A stretch of 7,772 nt of DNA from Chloracidobacterium sp. UBA6041 (GCA_002427845.1 DIYZ01000191.1:1-7772), one strand, 5' to 3'. Positions 1 through 4,496 are shown, numbered from the stretch's first letter. Numbers and translations are program-made. Notes: generated by a model from the sequence alone, not told the origin.

Positions 1-195
1 TTTTACTTTCGGACCACAGACGTGACGGGAGTGGCGACGCTGCCGACGGGAGTGGAGATGGTGATGCCCGGCGACAACGTGGCGATGGACGTGGAGTTGA
101 TCACGCCAATCGCGATGGAGAAGGGGTTGCGCTTCGCTATTCGCGAAGGCGGCCGCACGGTGGGAGCCGGAACGATCTCGGAAGTGGTGGAATAA
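1..195 (+). CDS. tuf: Elongation factor Tu, C-terminal fragment (5' end outside window)
   Basis: The window opens in frame 1 inside a gene whose last 64 codons read as the C-terminal beta-barrel (domain 3) of EF-Tu. Diagnostic pieces are a start resembling FYFRTTDVTG, then VMPGDNV near fragment residue 21, then the near-universal FAIREGGRTVGAGT block close to the end. The stop is TAA at 193-195. EF-Tu is the cytoplasmic GTPase that delivers aminoacyl-tRNA to the ribosomal A site; domain 3 contacts the T stem of tRNA and EF-Ts. Only about one sixth of the usual ~395 residues is present, so the GTPase domain cannot be judged. It lies upstream of rpmG, tRNA-Trp, secE and nusG, the normal place for a tuf copy. 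The truncation is a window edge, not a pseudogene. Confidence 0.97.
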   Translation, partial: FYFRTTDVTGVATLPTGVEMVMPGDNVAMDVELITPIAMEKGLRFAIREGGRTVGAGTISEVVE

Positions 196-197
196 CG

Positions 198-285
198 GTC
201 AGTAGTCAGTAGTCAGTAGAGTAACCACTGACAGCGAATGAGAGACTAACGACAACGAACAACTGACAACGGACTACTGACAACA
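198..285. repeat. Short-word inverted repeat in tuf-rpmG spacer (GTCAGTA family)
   Basis: Immediately after the tuf stop the heptamer GTCAGTA occurs three times in perfect tandem (198-204, 205-211, 212-218). About 55 nt later the complementary word returns: ACTACTGAC at 273-281 pairs perfectly over 9 bp with GTCAGTAGT at 198-206 (or the next register). Further ACTGAC words lie at 227-232 and 263-268. The RNA could form a slipped hairpin in several registers. No T-run follows, so it is not a typical intrinsic terminator. Its role is unknown; the other spacers contain the same architecture with different words. Confidence 0.75.
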
Positions 286-297
286 AAGGGTAAGAAG

Positions 298-450
298 ATG
301 CCACGCGATAATATTGTTTTGCAGTGTAGTGCTTGCAAAAGCCGCAACTACGTAACGACCAAGAATAAAAAGACCACGCCAGATCGGCTTGAGTTCAGCA
401 AGTTCTGTCGCCGTTGCCGCAAACACACTGATCATAAAGAGACTAAGTGA
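298..450 (+). CDS. rpmG: 50S ribosomal protein L33, zinc-binding (C+) form
   Basis: This 50-codon gene starts at ATG 298 and stops at TGA 448. The product is the small, basic large-subunit protein L33, which sits near the ribosomal E site. Seen directly: paired cysteines C10-x-x-C13 and C37-x-x-C40, the four-Cys zinc-ribbon signature of the C+ paralogue; a Lys-rich middle (TKNKKTTPDRLEF) typical of L33; and a basic tail. The length matches the family norm of 49-55 residues. No strong Shine-Dalgarno is visible; AAGGG lies about 8 nt upstream. Position between tuf and tRNA-Trp/secE is the standard bacterial location. With all four cysteines kept, it should bind zinc; a zinc-independent C- paralogue may exist elsewhere in the genome, but that cannot be seen here. 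Confidence 0.96.
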   Translation: MPRDNIVLQCSACKSRNYVTTKNKKTTPDRLEFSKFCRRCRKHTDHKETK

Positions 451-540
451 AGGATGAGGGATGAAGGCGGAAGGATGAAAGCGTCATTTTGTCCTTCGAG
501 GCCGACGGCCAGGATTGTTCATCCTTCATCCCTCCGCCTT
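451..540. repeat. Short-word inverted repeat in rpmG-tRNA spacer (GGATGAAGG family)
   Basis: The left arm at 451-479 is purine-rich and made of shuffled GGATGA/GGCGG words. The right arm at 518-540 is its pyrimidine-rich complement in a different order. Perfect pairings are possible in two registers: AGGGATGAAGG (457-467) with CCTTCATCCCT (523-533), 11 bp, or AAGGATGAA (471-479) with TTCATCCTT (518-526), 9 bp. A small GGCC-GAC-GGCC hairpin (500-510) sits in the loop. The element ends 13 nt before the tRNA. It could be a processing or stability structure in the precursor transcript; the function is not demonstrated. Confidence 0.75.
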
Positions 541-553
541 CGCGATTTGACGG

Positions 554-629
554 AGGGGTATAGTGTCAACGGTTAGCACGTCGGTCTCCAAAACCGAAAG
601 TCCGGGTTCGAATCCTGGTACCCCTGCCA
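554..629 (+). tRNA. trnW: tRNA-Trp, anticodon CCA, 3' CCA encoded
   Basis: A full cloverleaf can be folded by eye. The acceptor stem AGGGGTA (554-560) pairs with TACCCCT (619-625). The D stem is GTGT/GCAC with one G-U. The anticodon stem TCGGT (581-585) pairs with ACCGA (593-597) around the loop CTCCAAA, placing anticodon CCA at 588-590, which reads UGG (Trp). The T stem CCGGG/CCTGG encloses TTCGAAT. The discriminator is G626, and CCA (627-629) is encoded. The tRNA lies between rpmG and secE, the conserved location for trnW in many bacteria. It is probably cut out of a longer tuf-to-nusG transcript, since no convincing promoter is seen just upstream. Confidence 0.97.
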
Positions 630-671
630 GCGACGTGAGCAAAGGGTTGGTAGTAAAGAAGTCGGCAAATC

Positions 672-1001
672 ATGGATGACATAGAAAACCCAGACGCGCC
701 GCTCCCGCCGCCGCGCACCGCCCGTTTTGGCGAAGGCGCGGAAGGCAAAGGGGCGCGACGTGAGCGCGGGCTAAGCGGGCCGAGCGCCGGACCAATCGGC
801 CGCATGTCGGAGTTTCTGCGTGACGTGCGGGCGGAAATGAAGCGCGTATCCTGGCCCTCCGCTACCGAGGTCAAGAACACGACAATAATCACGATCATTG
901 CAGTCATCTTTTTCGCAGTTTATCTGTTCCTGGTGGATCGCGTATGGTCATTTCTATTGATTCAACTCAACCATCTACTCAACTGGATGACCGGAGCCTG
1001 A
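672..1001 (+). CDS. secE: Preprotein translocase subunit SecE
   Basis: The 109-residue product is the small essential subunit of the SecYEG channel in the inner membrane, where it clamps SecY. The recognisable part is residues 45-109: an amphipathic helix with the signature FLRDVRAEMKRVSWPSATEV (47-66), then one hydrophobic membrane span at about 70-90 and a short tail. Residues 1-44 form a Pro/Gly/Arg-rich, probably disordered extension not present in minimal single-span SecE proteins of about 60-65 residues. ATG 672 is chosen because the frame is open and ATG 804 (Met45) has no upstream Shine-Dalgarno, though 804 would give a normal minimal SecE; the site before 672 is also weak (AAAGAAG). 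The gene is followed after 20 nt by nusG, the usual pair. Confidence 0.93.
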   Translation: MDDIENPDAPLPPPRTARFGEGAEGKGARRERGLSGPSAGPIGRMSEFLRDVRAEMKRVSWPSATEVKNTTIITIIAVIFFAVYLFLVDRVWSFLLIQLNHLLNWMTGA

Positions 1002-1021
1002 TTGGCAAGGAAGCACTTTTA

Positions 1022-1582
1022 ATGCAGCAGTGGTTCATACTTCATACCTATTCAGGACACGAGAAAAAGGTGCGCGACAGCCTGAAGGCTCGCGTGCGCG
1101 ACACGGATCTGCAAAACGAAATCACGGAAGTGTTGGTGCCGACGGAAACAGTCGTTGAGATGCGCGGGAATAAGAGGATCGAGTCGTCGCGTATGTTCTA
1201 TCCCGGCTACGTGCTGGTTCAGATTGAATGCGATGATCGCGGCCATATACCCGACAACGTGTTTCACATGATCAAGTCTACGCCGAAGGTGACCGGTTTT
1301 GTTGGTGGCCACAATCCCACGCCGTTGACTCCTCAGGAAGTTGATCAGATTGTTCATAACGTTACCGAGGCTGCTGAAAAGCCGAAGCCGAAGTTTTCCT
1401 ACGCTGCGGGCGAGACGGTACGAATCAAGTCCGGACCGTTTCAGAGTTTTACCGGCAAGGTTGAAGAGGTAAACGAAGATAAGTCGACGTTAAAGGTCAC
1501 GGTTACGATCTTCGGCAGATCGACTCCGGTGGAGTTGAATTTTCTGGACGTCGAGAAAGTGACGTTTGCGGAAGAAGAATGA
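1022..1582 (+). CDS. nusG: Transcription elongation and termination factor NusG
   Basis: The 186-residue product matches bacterial NusG in full. The N-terminal NGN domain (residues about 3-115) opens with the hallmark WFILHTYSGHEKKV and contains the FYPGYVLVQ strand that packs on the beta' clamp helices. A Pro/Lys linker (about 119-124) leads to the C-terminal KOW domain (about 130-183: GETVRIKSGPFQSFTGKVEEV), which binds Rho or ribosomal protein S10. An in-frame ATG at 944 lies inside the SecE membrane-span codons and would add 26 non-conserved residues. ATG 1022 is preferred because translation begins right at the conserved domain and AAGGAA sits 9 nt upstream (1007-1012). No insertion is seen. 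NusG modulates pausing and couples transcription to translation. Confidence 0.97.
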   Translation: MQQWFILHTYSGHEKKVRDSLKARVRDTDLQNEITEVLVPTETVVEMRGNKRIESSRMFYPGYVLVQIECDDRGHIPDNVFHMIKSTPKVTGFVGGHNPTPLTPQEVDQIVHNVTEAAEKPKPKFSYAAGETVRIKSGPFQSFTGKVEEVNEDKSTLKVTVTIFGRSTPVELNFLDVEKVTFAEEE

Positions 1583-1587
1583 AAGGC

Positions 1588-1681
1588 CGTGAATCGTAAA
1601 CCGGAAACAGTAAACCGAAAAACGTAAGCCGGACCAGGAATATCCTTCTTACGATTTGCTGTTCACGGTTCACGGTTCACG
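1588..1681. repeat. Long imperfect inverted repeat in nusG-rplK spacer (CGTGAACCGTAA family)
   Basis: The left arm (1588-1628) and right arm (1648-1681) are complementary over roughly 30 positions with scattered mismatches and G-U pairs. The ends match exactly (CGTGAA 1588-1593 with TTCACG 1676-1681; CGTAAG 1623-1628 with CTTACG 1648-1653). The right arm contains the tandem word GTTCACG/GTTCACG/GTTCACG (1661-1681), while the left arm carries decayed copies (GTAAACCG, GTAAACCG). The loop is about 19 nt. The right arm ends only 13 nt before the rplK start, so the folded RNA would sit against the initiation region. Confidence 0.75.
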
Positions 1682-1694
1682 AATAAACGAAATA

Positions 1695-2120
1695 ATGGCA
1701 AAGAAAATAACAGGCTACATCAAACTGCAGGTTCCCGCCGGTAAAGCTAATCCGGCGCCGCCGATTGGCCCGGCGCTCGGCCAGCACGGCGTCAATATTA
1801 TGGAGTTCTGCAAGGCGTTTAATGCCAAGACGGCGCAGATGGATCCGGATTTGAAAATCCCGGTCGTCATTACAGTTTTTGCGGATCGCTCGTTTACATT
1901 TGAAACAAAGACACCGCCGGCGGCGGATCTTCTAAAAAAAGCGGCCGGAATTTCGAAGGGCTCAGGCAAGCCCAACCGCGAGAAGGTGGGCACGATCTCG
2001 CAAGCGAAGATTGAAGAGATTGCCAGGACTAAGTTGCAGGATCTTAATACGACGAGCCTGGAATCAGCGATAAAGACGATTTCGGGTACTGCCAGGCAGA
2101 TGGGCCTGACGGTGGAATAA
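1695..2120 (+). CDS. rplK: 50S ribosomal protein L11
   Basis: The 141-residue product has the standard length of L11, which binds the GTPase-associated domain of 23S rRNA and helps form the factor-binding stalk base. Seen directly: the N-terminal MAKKITGYIKLQVPAGKANP, the proline-rich PPIGPALGQHGVNIMEFCK helix (22-40; the region where thiostrepton-type drugs act in other bacteria), and the C-terminal rRNA-binding domain (about 75-141) with KGSGKPNREKVG and the closing TARQMGLTVE. A longer frame could start at a TTG at 1656, but the extra 13 residues come from repeat DNA and match no L11. ATG 1695 gives the canonical N-terminus. Unusually, no Shine-Dalgarno is evident before it. It begins the L11-L1 pair; L1 follows after 160 nt. 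Confidence 0.97.
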   Translation: MAKKITGYIKLQVPAGKANPAPPIGPALGQHGVNIMEFCKAFNAKTAQMDPDLKIPVVITVFADRSFTFETKTPPAADLLKKAAGISKGSGKPNREKVGTISQAKIEEIARTKLQDLNTTSLESAIKTISGTARQMGLTVE

Positions 2121-2125
2121 AAGTT

Positions 2126-2254
2126 CGGATTGCGAATTGCGGATTTCGGATTTTTCCTGGTGCCGCGTTCGCTTTTGACAAAGAGAGGGAGAGGCAATCG
2201 AAGACGACGCGTATTGCGGTTCGATTAAAAATTCGCAATTCGCAATCCGCAATT
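2126..2254. repeat. Perfect 16-bp inverted repeat in rplK-rplA spacer (GGATTGCGGA family)
   Basis: CGGATTGCGAATTGCG at 2126-2141 is perfectly complementary to CGCAATTCGCAATCCG at 2234-2249, separated by 92 nt. Both arms are themselves made of near-tandem words (GGATTGCG/AATTGCGGATTTCGGA on the left; ATTCGCAATTCGCAATCCGCAATT on the right), so several registers can pair. The left arm ends in a run of five T at 2151-2155. The 92-nt interior (2142-2233) has no ORF or clear motif beyond a TTGACA without a partner box. The same word family recurs before rplL and before rpoB. Confidence 0.8.
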
Positions 2255-2280
2255 CCTCGTTTGCACCTCGGAGAGAAGAA

Positions 2281-2976
2281 ATGAAGAAGCACGGAAAGAA
2301 ATATAATGCGGCCGCCGGGAAGATTGAGGTTGGACGCAAGTACAACCTGGAAGAGGCTGTATCCAAAGTAAAAGAAATTGCTTTCGCCAAGTTTGACGAA
2401 ACAGTTGAATTGACTGTCTGGCTCGGAGTAGACCCACGCAAAGCTGACCAACTTGTGCGCGGCACAATCGTTCTTCCGCACGGTTTAGGCAAATCCAAGA
2501 CTGTCCTGGTGATAGCTCAGGGCGAAAAGATTAAGGAAGCCGAAGAGGCAGGAGCGGATTTTGTCGGCGGCGAGGACATGGTCAACAAGATCAAAGAGGG
2601 CTGGCTCGATTTCGATGCCGTCGTTTCCACTCCCGACATGATGCGGCTCGTTGGCGGCCTGGGAAAAGTGCTCGGCCCACGCGGTCTGATGCCTAACCCG
2701 AAGACGGGCACGGTTACGTTTGACGTGAAAACCGCAGTCAGAGAAACCAAGGCCGGCAAAGTTGAATACAGGGTTGATAAGACGGGCGTTATTCACGTGC
2801 CGGTTGGGAAAGTCTCGTTCGACGCTGATAAGCTGCGCGACAATGCGAAGATGCTGCTCGAGGCTGTCGTAAAAGCAAAGCCGTCAACCGCTAAAGGTAA
2901 ATACGTGAAGAAGGTCAACCTCGCGGCCACAATGAGCCCCGGGGTACTGCTTGATGAAGCGGCCTACGTGAAATAG
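2281..2976 (+). CDS. rplA: 50S ribosomal protein L1
   Basis: The 231-residue product is full-length L1, the mobile stalk protein that moves deacylated tRNA out of the E site. Evidence: the N-terminal KKHGKKY segment, the domain I motif LGVDPRKADQLVRGTIVLPHG (about 49-69), the domain II signature GLGKVLGPRGLMPNPKTGTV (about 127-146), and the closing domain I strand with KKVNLAATMSPGV (about 210-222). Many L1 proteins have TMGPG where this one has TMSPG; that position varies in the family and is not alarming. ATG 2281 is preceded by GGAGA (2270-2274). In other bacteria L1 represses its own operon by binding an mRNA mimic of its rRNA site; no such mimic was recognised here, though the upstream inverted repeat is a possible place to look. 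rplJ follows after 16 nt. Confidence 0.97.
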   Translation: MKKHGKKYNAAAGKIEVGRKYNLEEAVSKVKEIAFAKFDETVELTVWLGVDPRKADQLVRGTIVLPHGLGKSKTVLVIAQGEKIKEAEEAGADFVGGEDMVNKIKEGWLDFDAVVSTPDMMRLVGGLGKVLGPRGLMPNPKTGTVTFDVKTAVRETKAGKVEYRVDKTGVIHVPVGKVSFDADKLRDNAKMLLEAVVKAKPSTAKGKYVKKVNLAATMSPGVLLDEAAYVK

Positions 2977-2992
2977 GTGAGGAGCTACACGG

Positions 2993-3526
2993 ATGAAAAC
3001 AAAAGCACAGAAGCAAAAAGATTTGGAAGCTCTCACAGAGCAATTTAAGAACGCCAAGGCGGCAATGTTGGTTGGCTTTCAGGGAATGACTGTCTCGAAG
3101 GATCAGGAGCTTCGTAATCAACTGCGCGAAGCGGGCGTGAGCTACGGCGTGGTGAAGAACACCCTCGCTCGCAAAGCCGCCGAGGGCACCGCGTTGGAGC
3201 AGGCCGCCGACCAGTTTAAAGGCATGACGGCGGTCGCAATTAGTAACGAAGACCCGGTGAACCTTTCGAAAGCGATCTCGAAGTTTAGCAAGGCAAACCC
3301 GGACATTTTTAAGTTTAAGGTCGGTATCGTTGAAGGCAATGTCGTTGCCCTGCGCGACGTTGAGGCGATTGCCAGCCTGCCTTCGAAGGAAGAGTTGATA
3401 TCAAAGGTTCTGTTCTTAATTAATTGCCAGGCGCAACGGTTGGTCACTGTTCTTTCGGCGGTGCCGCGCAACCTGGCGATTGTGGTTAAGCAGATTGGTG
3501 ATCAGAAGGGCGGGGAGGCCGCCTAA
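2993..3526 (+). CDS. rplJ: 50S ribosomal protein L10 (stalk base)
   Basis: The 177-residue product is L10, which anchors L7/L12 dimers to the ribosome. Seen directly: a Lys-rich N-terminus (KTKAQKQKDLEALTEQFKNA), the rRNA-binding domain containing GVSYGVVKNTLARKA (about 48-62) and FKGMTAVAIS (about 75-84), and a long C-terminal helix from about 143 (NCQAQRLVTVLSAVPRNL) that is the L7/L12 docking site; its length suggests room for two or three dimers. The start ATG 2993 has a good Shine-Dalgarno (GTGAGGAG, 2977-2984) that begins right after the rplA stop, so L1 and L10 are probably translationally linked. With only 16 nt upstream there is no space for the usual L10-binding leader directly before rplJ. 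Confidence 0.97.
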   Translation: MKTKAQKQKDLEALTEQFKNAKAAMLVGFQGMTVSKDQELRNQLREAGVSYGVVKNTLARKAAEGTALEQAADQFKGMTAVAISNEDPVNLSKAISKFSKANPDIFKFKVGIVEGNVVALRDVEAIASLPSKEELISKVLFLINCQAQRLVTVLSAVPRNLAIVVKQIGDQKGGEAA

Positions 3527-3533
3527 GAATTTT

Positions 3534-3582
3534 GGATTGCGGAATGCGGAATGCGGAAACAAATCCGCAATCCGGATTCCGC
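3534..3582. repeat. Short-word inverted repeat after rplJ (GGATTGCGGA family)
   Basis: The left arm (3534-3557) is GGATTGCGGA followed by two GGAATGC-type repeats. The right arm (3564-3582) is TCCGCAATCC then GGATTCCGC. GGATTGCGGA (3534-3543) pairs perfectly with TCCGCAATCC (3564-3573), 10 bp. GCGGAAT (3538-3544 or the next copy) can instead pair with ATTCCGC (3576-3582). It is the same word family and same orientation (GGATTGCGGA arm first) as in the rplK-rplA spacer. Confidence 0.75.
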
Positions 3583-3614
3583 GATGGAGTCAGTGGGCCG
3601 GACGCGGAAAACGA

Positions 3615-3752
3615 GCGCAGCGATAAGTCAGATCGCAGCTTGCGCTTCGGACATTTTTCCGGTTGCGATGCAGCAACTCGAAAAGGGTCCCGTGGGTTCT
3701 CCTGCTGCGAATCGTAAAAACAGACAGCAACAAAAGAACCCTTTGAGGAGGA
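3615..3752 (+). promoter_or_regulatory. Candidate structured leader for rplL with two competing helices over the ribosome-binding region
   Basis: The 236-nt rplJ-rplL spacer has, after the repeat element, a bulged hairpin: GCGCA (3615-3619) with TGCGC (3641-3645), and GCGAT (3620-3624) with ATCGC (3632-3636), followed by T5 at 3654-3658. Nearer rplL, GAACCCTTT just before the Shine-Dalgarno can pair with either of two upstream segments: AAAGGGT (3682-3688) with ACCCTTT (3738-3744), or GGGTTCT (3694-3700) with AGAACCC (3735-3741), the second stacked on TGCTG (3703-3707)/CAGCA (3725-3729). These cannot form together. The strong Shine-Dalgarno GAGGAGGA (3745-3752) lies immediately downstream. 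L7/L12 is needed in excess over L10, so separate control of rplL is plausible. Function is inferred only from base pairing done by eye. Confidence 0.35.
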
Positions 3753-3762
3753 TAAGGTAATC

Positions 3763-4152
3763 ATGGCACTTTCGAATCAAGAAATTGTTGACGCTCTGAA
3801 GGAGAAGAGCCTTCTGGAGACTTCTGAGCTGGTGAAGATGATCGAGGAAGCGTTCGGCGTATCGGCAGCGGCGGCAGCGGTAGCGGCGCCCGCGGCTGGT
3901 GGTGGTGGCGGCGGAGAAGCAGCAGCGCCCGCTGAAGAGAAGACCGAATTCGATGTGATCCTGCAAGCCGTCGGCGGCAACAAGATCAACGTGATTAAGG
4001 TCGTTCGCGAAGTTACGGCGCTTGGCTTGAAAGAAGCCAAGGATCTCGTGGAAGCGGCGCCGAAGCCTGTGAAAGAAGGCGTCTCCAAGGAAGAAGCCGA
4101 AACTGTTCGGCAGAAGCTTGCGGACGCAGGCGCAACAGTCGAAGTCAAATAG
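3763..4152 (+). CDS. rplL: 50S ribosomal protein L7/L12
   Basis: The 129-residue product is the multicopy acidic stalk protein that recruits EF-Tu, EF-G, IF2 and release factors. Three parts are visible: an N-terminal dimerisation/L10-binding domain (1-33, NQEIVDALKEKSLLETSELVK), a flexible Ala/Gly/Pro hinge (34-60, including six consecutive glycines), and the compact C-terminal factor-binding domain (61-129) with FDVILQAVGGNKINVIKVVRE, then GLKEAKDLVEAAPKPVKEGVSKEEAE with the usual conserved lysines. The length is slightly above the usual 120-128 because of the Gly-rich hinge. ATG 3763 has the strongest Shine-Dalgarno in the window (GAGGAGGA, 3745-3752, 10 nt spacing), consistent with the high dose of L12 per ribosome. 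The simple-sequence hinge DNA is coding, not a repeat element. Confidence 0.98.
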   Translation: MALSNQEIVDALKEKSLLETSELVKMIEEAFGVSAAAAAVAAPAAGGGGGGEAAAPAEEKTEFDVILQAVGGNKINVIKVVREVTALGLKEAKDLVEAAPKPVKEGVSKEEAETVRQKLADAGATVEVK

Positions 4153-4158
4153 GTTGAT

Positions 4159-4239
4159 AGTCTCGAGTCGTGGGTCTGGAGTCCCGAGTCGCCTGCGGGC
4201 CTGACTAGCTCCAGACTCCCGACTTCGCGACTCGAGACT
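4159..4239 (+). repeat. Strong inverted repeat after rplL (GAGTC family), possible partial terminator
   Basis: AGTCTCGAGTCG (4159-4170) pairs perfectly with CGACTCGAGACT (4228-4239), 12 bp; inside it GTCTGGAG (4174-4181) pairs with CTCCAGAC (4209-4216), 8 bp. The arms are built from repeated GAGTC/GACTC words, as in the other spacers. The 3' arm runs into a T-rich but interrupted tract (TTTGGTTTTGG, 4239-4249), so it could act as a leaky terminator or an RNase processing site between ribosomal genes and rpoB. A clean U-tract is lacking, so termination is only a possibility. Confidence 0.65.
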
Positions 4240-4253
4240 TTGGTTTTGGTCGC

Positions 4254-4282
4254 TTGACACTCATAGTCTTTGTGGTTAGTTT
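4254..4282 (+). promoter_or_regulatory. Possible sigma-70-type promoter for rpoB
   Basis: A perfect -35 box TTGACA (4254-4259) lies 17 nt before TAGTTT (4277-4282), a weak -10 (3 of 6 matches to TATAAT). It follows directly after the rplL hairpin and would start a transcript about 200 nt before rpoB. Spacing and position favour it; the poor -10 does not. A second TTGACT (4322-4327) behind an A-run has no usable -10 at correct spacing. Confidence 0.3.
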
Positions 4283-4337
4283 AAGAGAGTATTGAGGCGC
4301 TGGCGTTATTCCGAAAAAAATTTGACTAAGAAATCAG

Positions 4338-4409
4338 CCGCTTTTTGGTGATTAAGCGGTCGGGGCATTCTGCGCCCTGACCGCGTCTTGGCGTCTTTAG
4401 ACATCGCGG
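4338..4409 (+). promoter_or_regulatory. rpoB leader with mutually exclusive hairpins
   Basis: Within the 344-nt gene-free rplL-rpoB region, three helices overlap. CCGCTT (4338-4343) pairs with AAGCGG (4354-4359). GCGGTCGGGGC (4356-4366) pairs with GCCCTGACCGC (4374-4384) as an 11-bp stem with one G-U and a 7-nt loop. CCGCG (4381-4385) pairs with CGCGG (4405-4409). Each helix shares bases with its neighbour, so forming one disrupts the next. This is the logic of an attenuator or switch, and the rplL-rpoB gap holds an attenuator in E. coli. No T-run follows the strong stem, so a classical terminator is not seen. The stretch 4283-4337 shows only an A/T-rich tract (4313-4322). Confidence 0.35.
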
Positions 4410-4420
4410 GACAGGAATTT

Positions 4421-4480
4421 CGGATTGGCGATTTAGAAACGATGCTGGCGTTTCGATCTGCAATCCGCAATCAGAAATCG
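4421..4480. repeat. Degenerate inverted repeat just before rpoB (GGATTGCGGA family)
   Basis: CGGATTG (4421-4427) pairs with CAATCCG (4461-4467), enclosing a second hairpin GAAACG (4436-4441)/CGTTTC (4449-4454) with a 7-nt loop. CGATTT (4429-4434) can alternatively pair with AAATCG (4475-4480). The words match those in the rplK-rplA and rplJ-rplL spacers in decayed form and again have the GGATTG arm first. The element ends 4 nt before the rpoB Shine-Dalgarno (AAGGAA, 4485-4490). Confidence 0.6.
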
Positions 4481-4496
4481 AGATAAGGAACCTCTC

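Noticed and set aside
198..218. Three tandem GTCAGTA units considered as a CRISPR or iteron array
   Set aside because: Units are 7 nt with no spacers, there is no replication or Cas gene nearby, and complementary words occur downstream, which fits the hairpin repeat class.
546..551. TTGACG just before tRNA-Trp as a -35 box
   Set aside because: The matching -10 would fall inside the tRNA, so it cannot drive the full gene.
566..907. Minus-strand open frame of 113 codons across tRNA-Trp and secE
   Set aside because: It overlaps a clear tRNA and SecE on the other strand and resembles no protein; it is a shadow of secE.
944..1021. Longer NusG start at ATG 944
   Set aside because: It lies inside the secE membrane-span codons and adds non-conserved residues; ATG 1022 has a good ribosome-binding site and the canonical N-terminus.
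1656..1694. Longer L11 start at TTG 1656
   Set aside because: The extra residues are translated repeat DNA; L11 proteins begin at the MAKKI-type start found at 1695.
2175..2180. TTGACA in the rplK-rplA spacer as a promoter
   Set aside because: No -10-like hexamer lies 15-19 nt downstream (the sequence there is GA-rich).
3532..3760. Two small plus-strand open frames in the rplJ-rplL spacer
   Set aside because: They are translations of repeat and hairpin DNA, have no ribosome-binding site and no recognisable protein features.
3871..3917. GC-rich simple sequence in rplL as a repeat element
   Set aside because: It encodes the normal Ala/Gly hinge of L7/L12.
3628..4260. Minus-strand open frame of 210 codons over rplL
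   Set aside because: It is the antisense reading of the L7/L12 gene and flanking repeats; rplL is certain.
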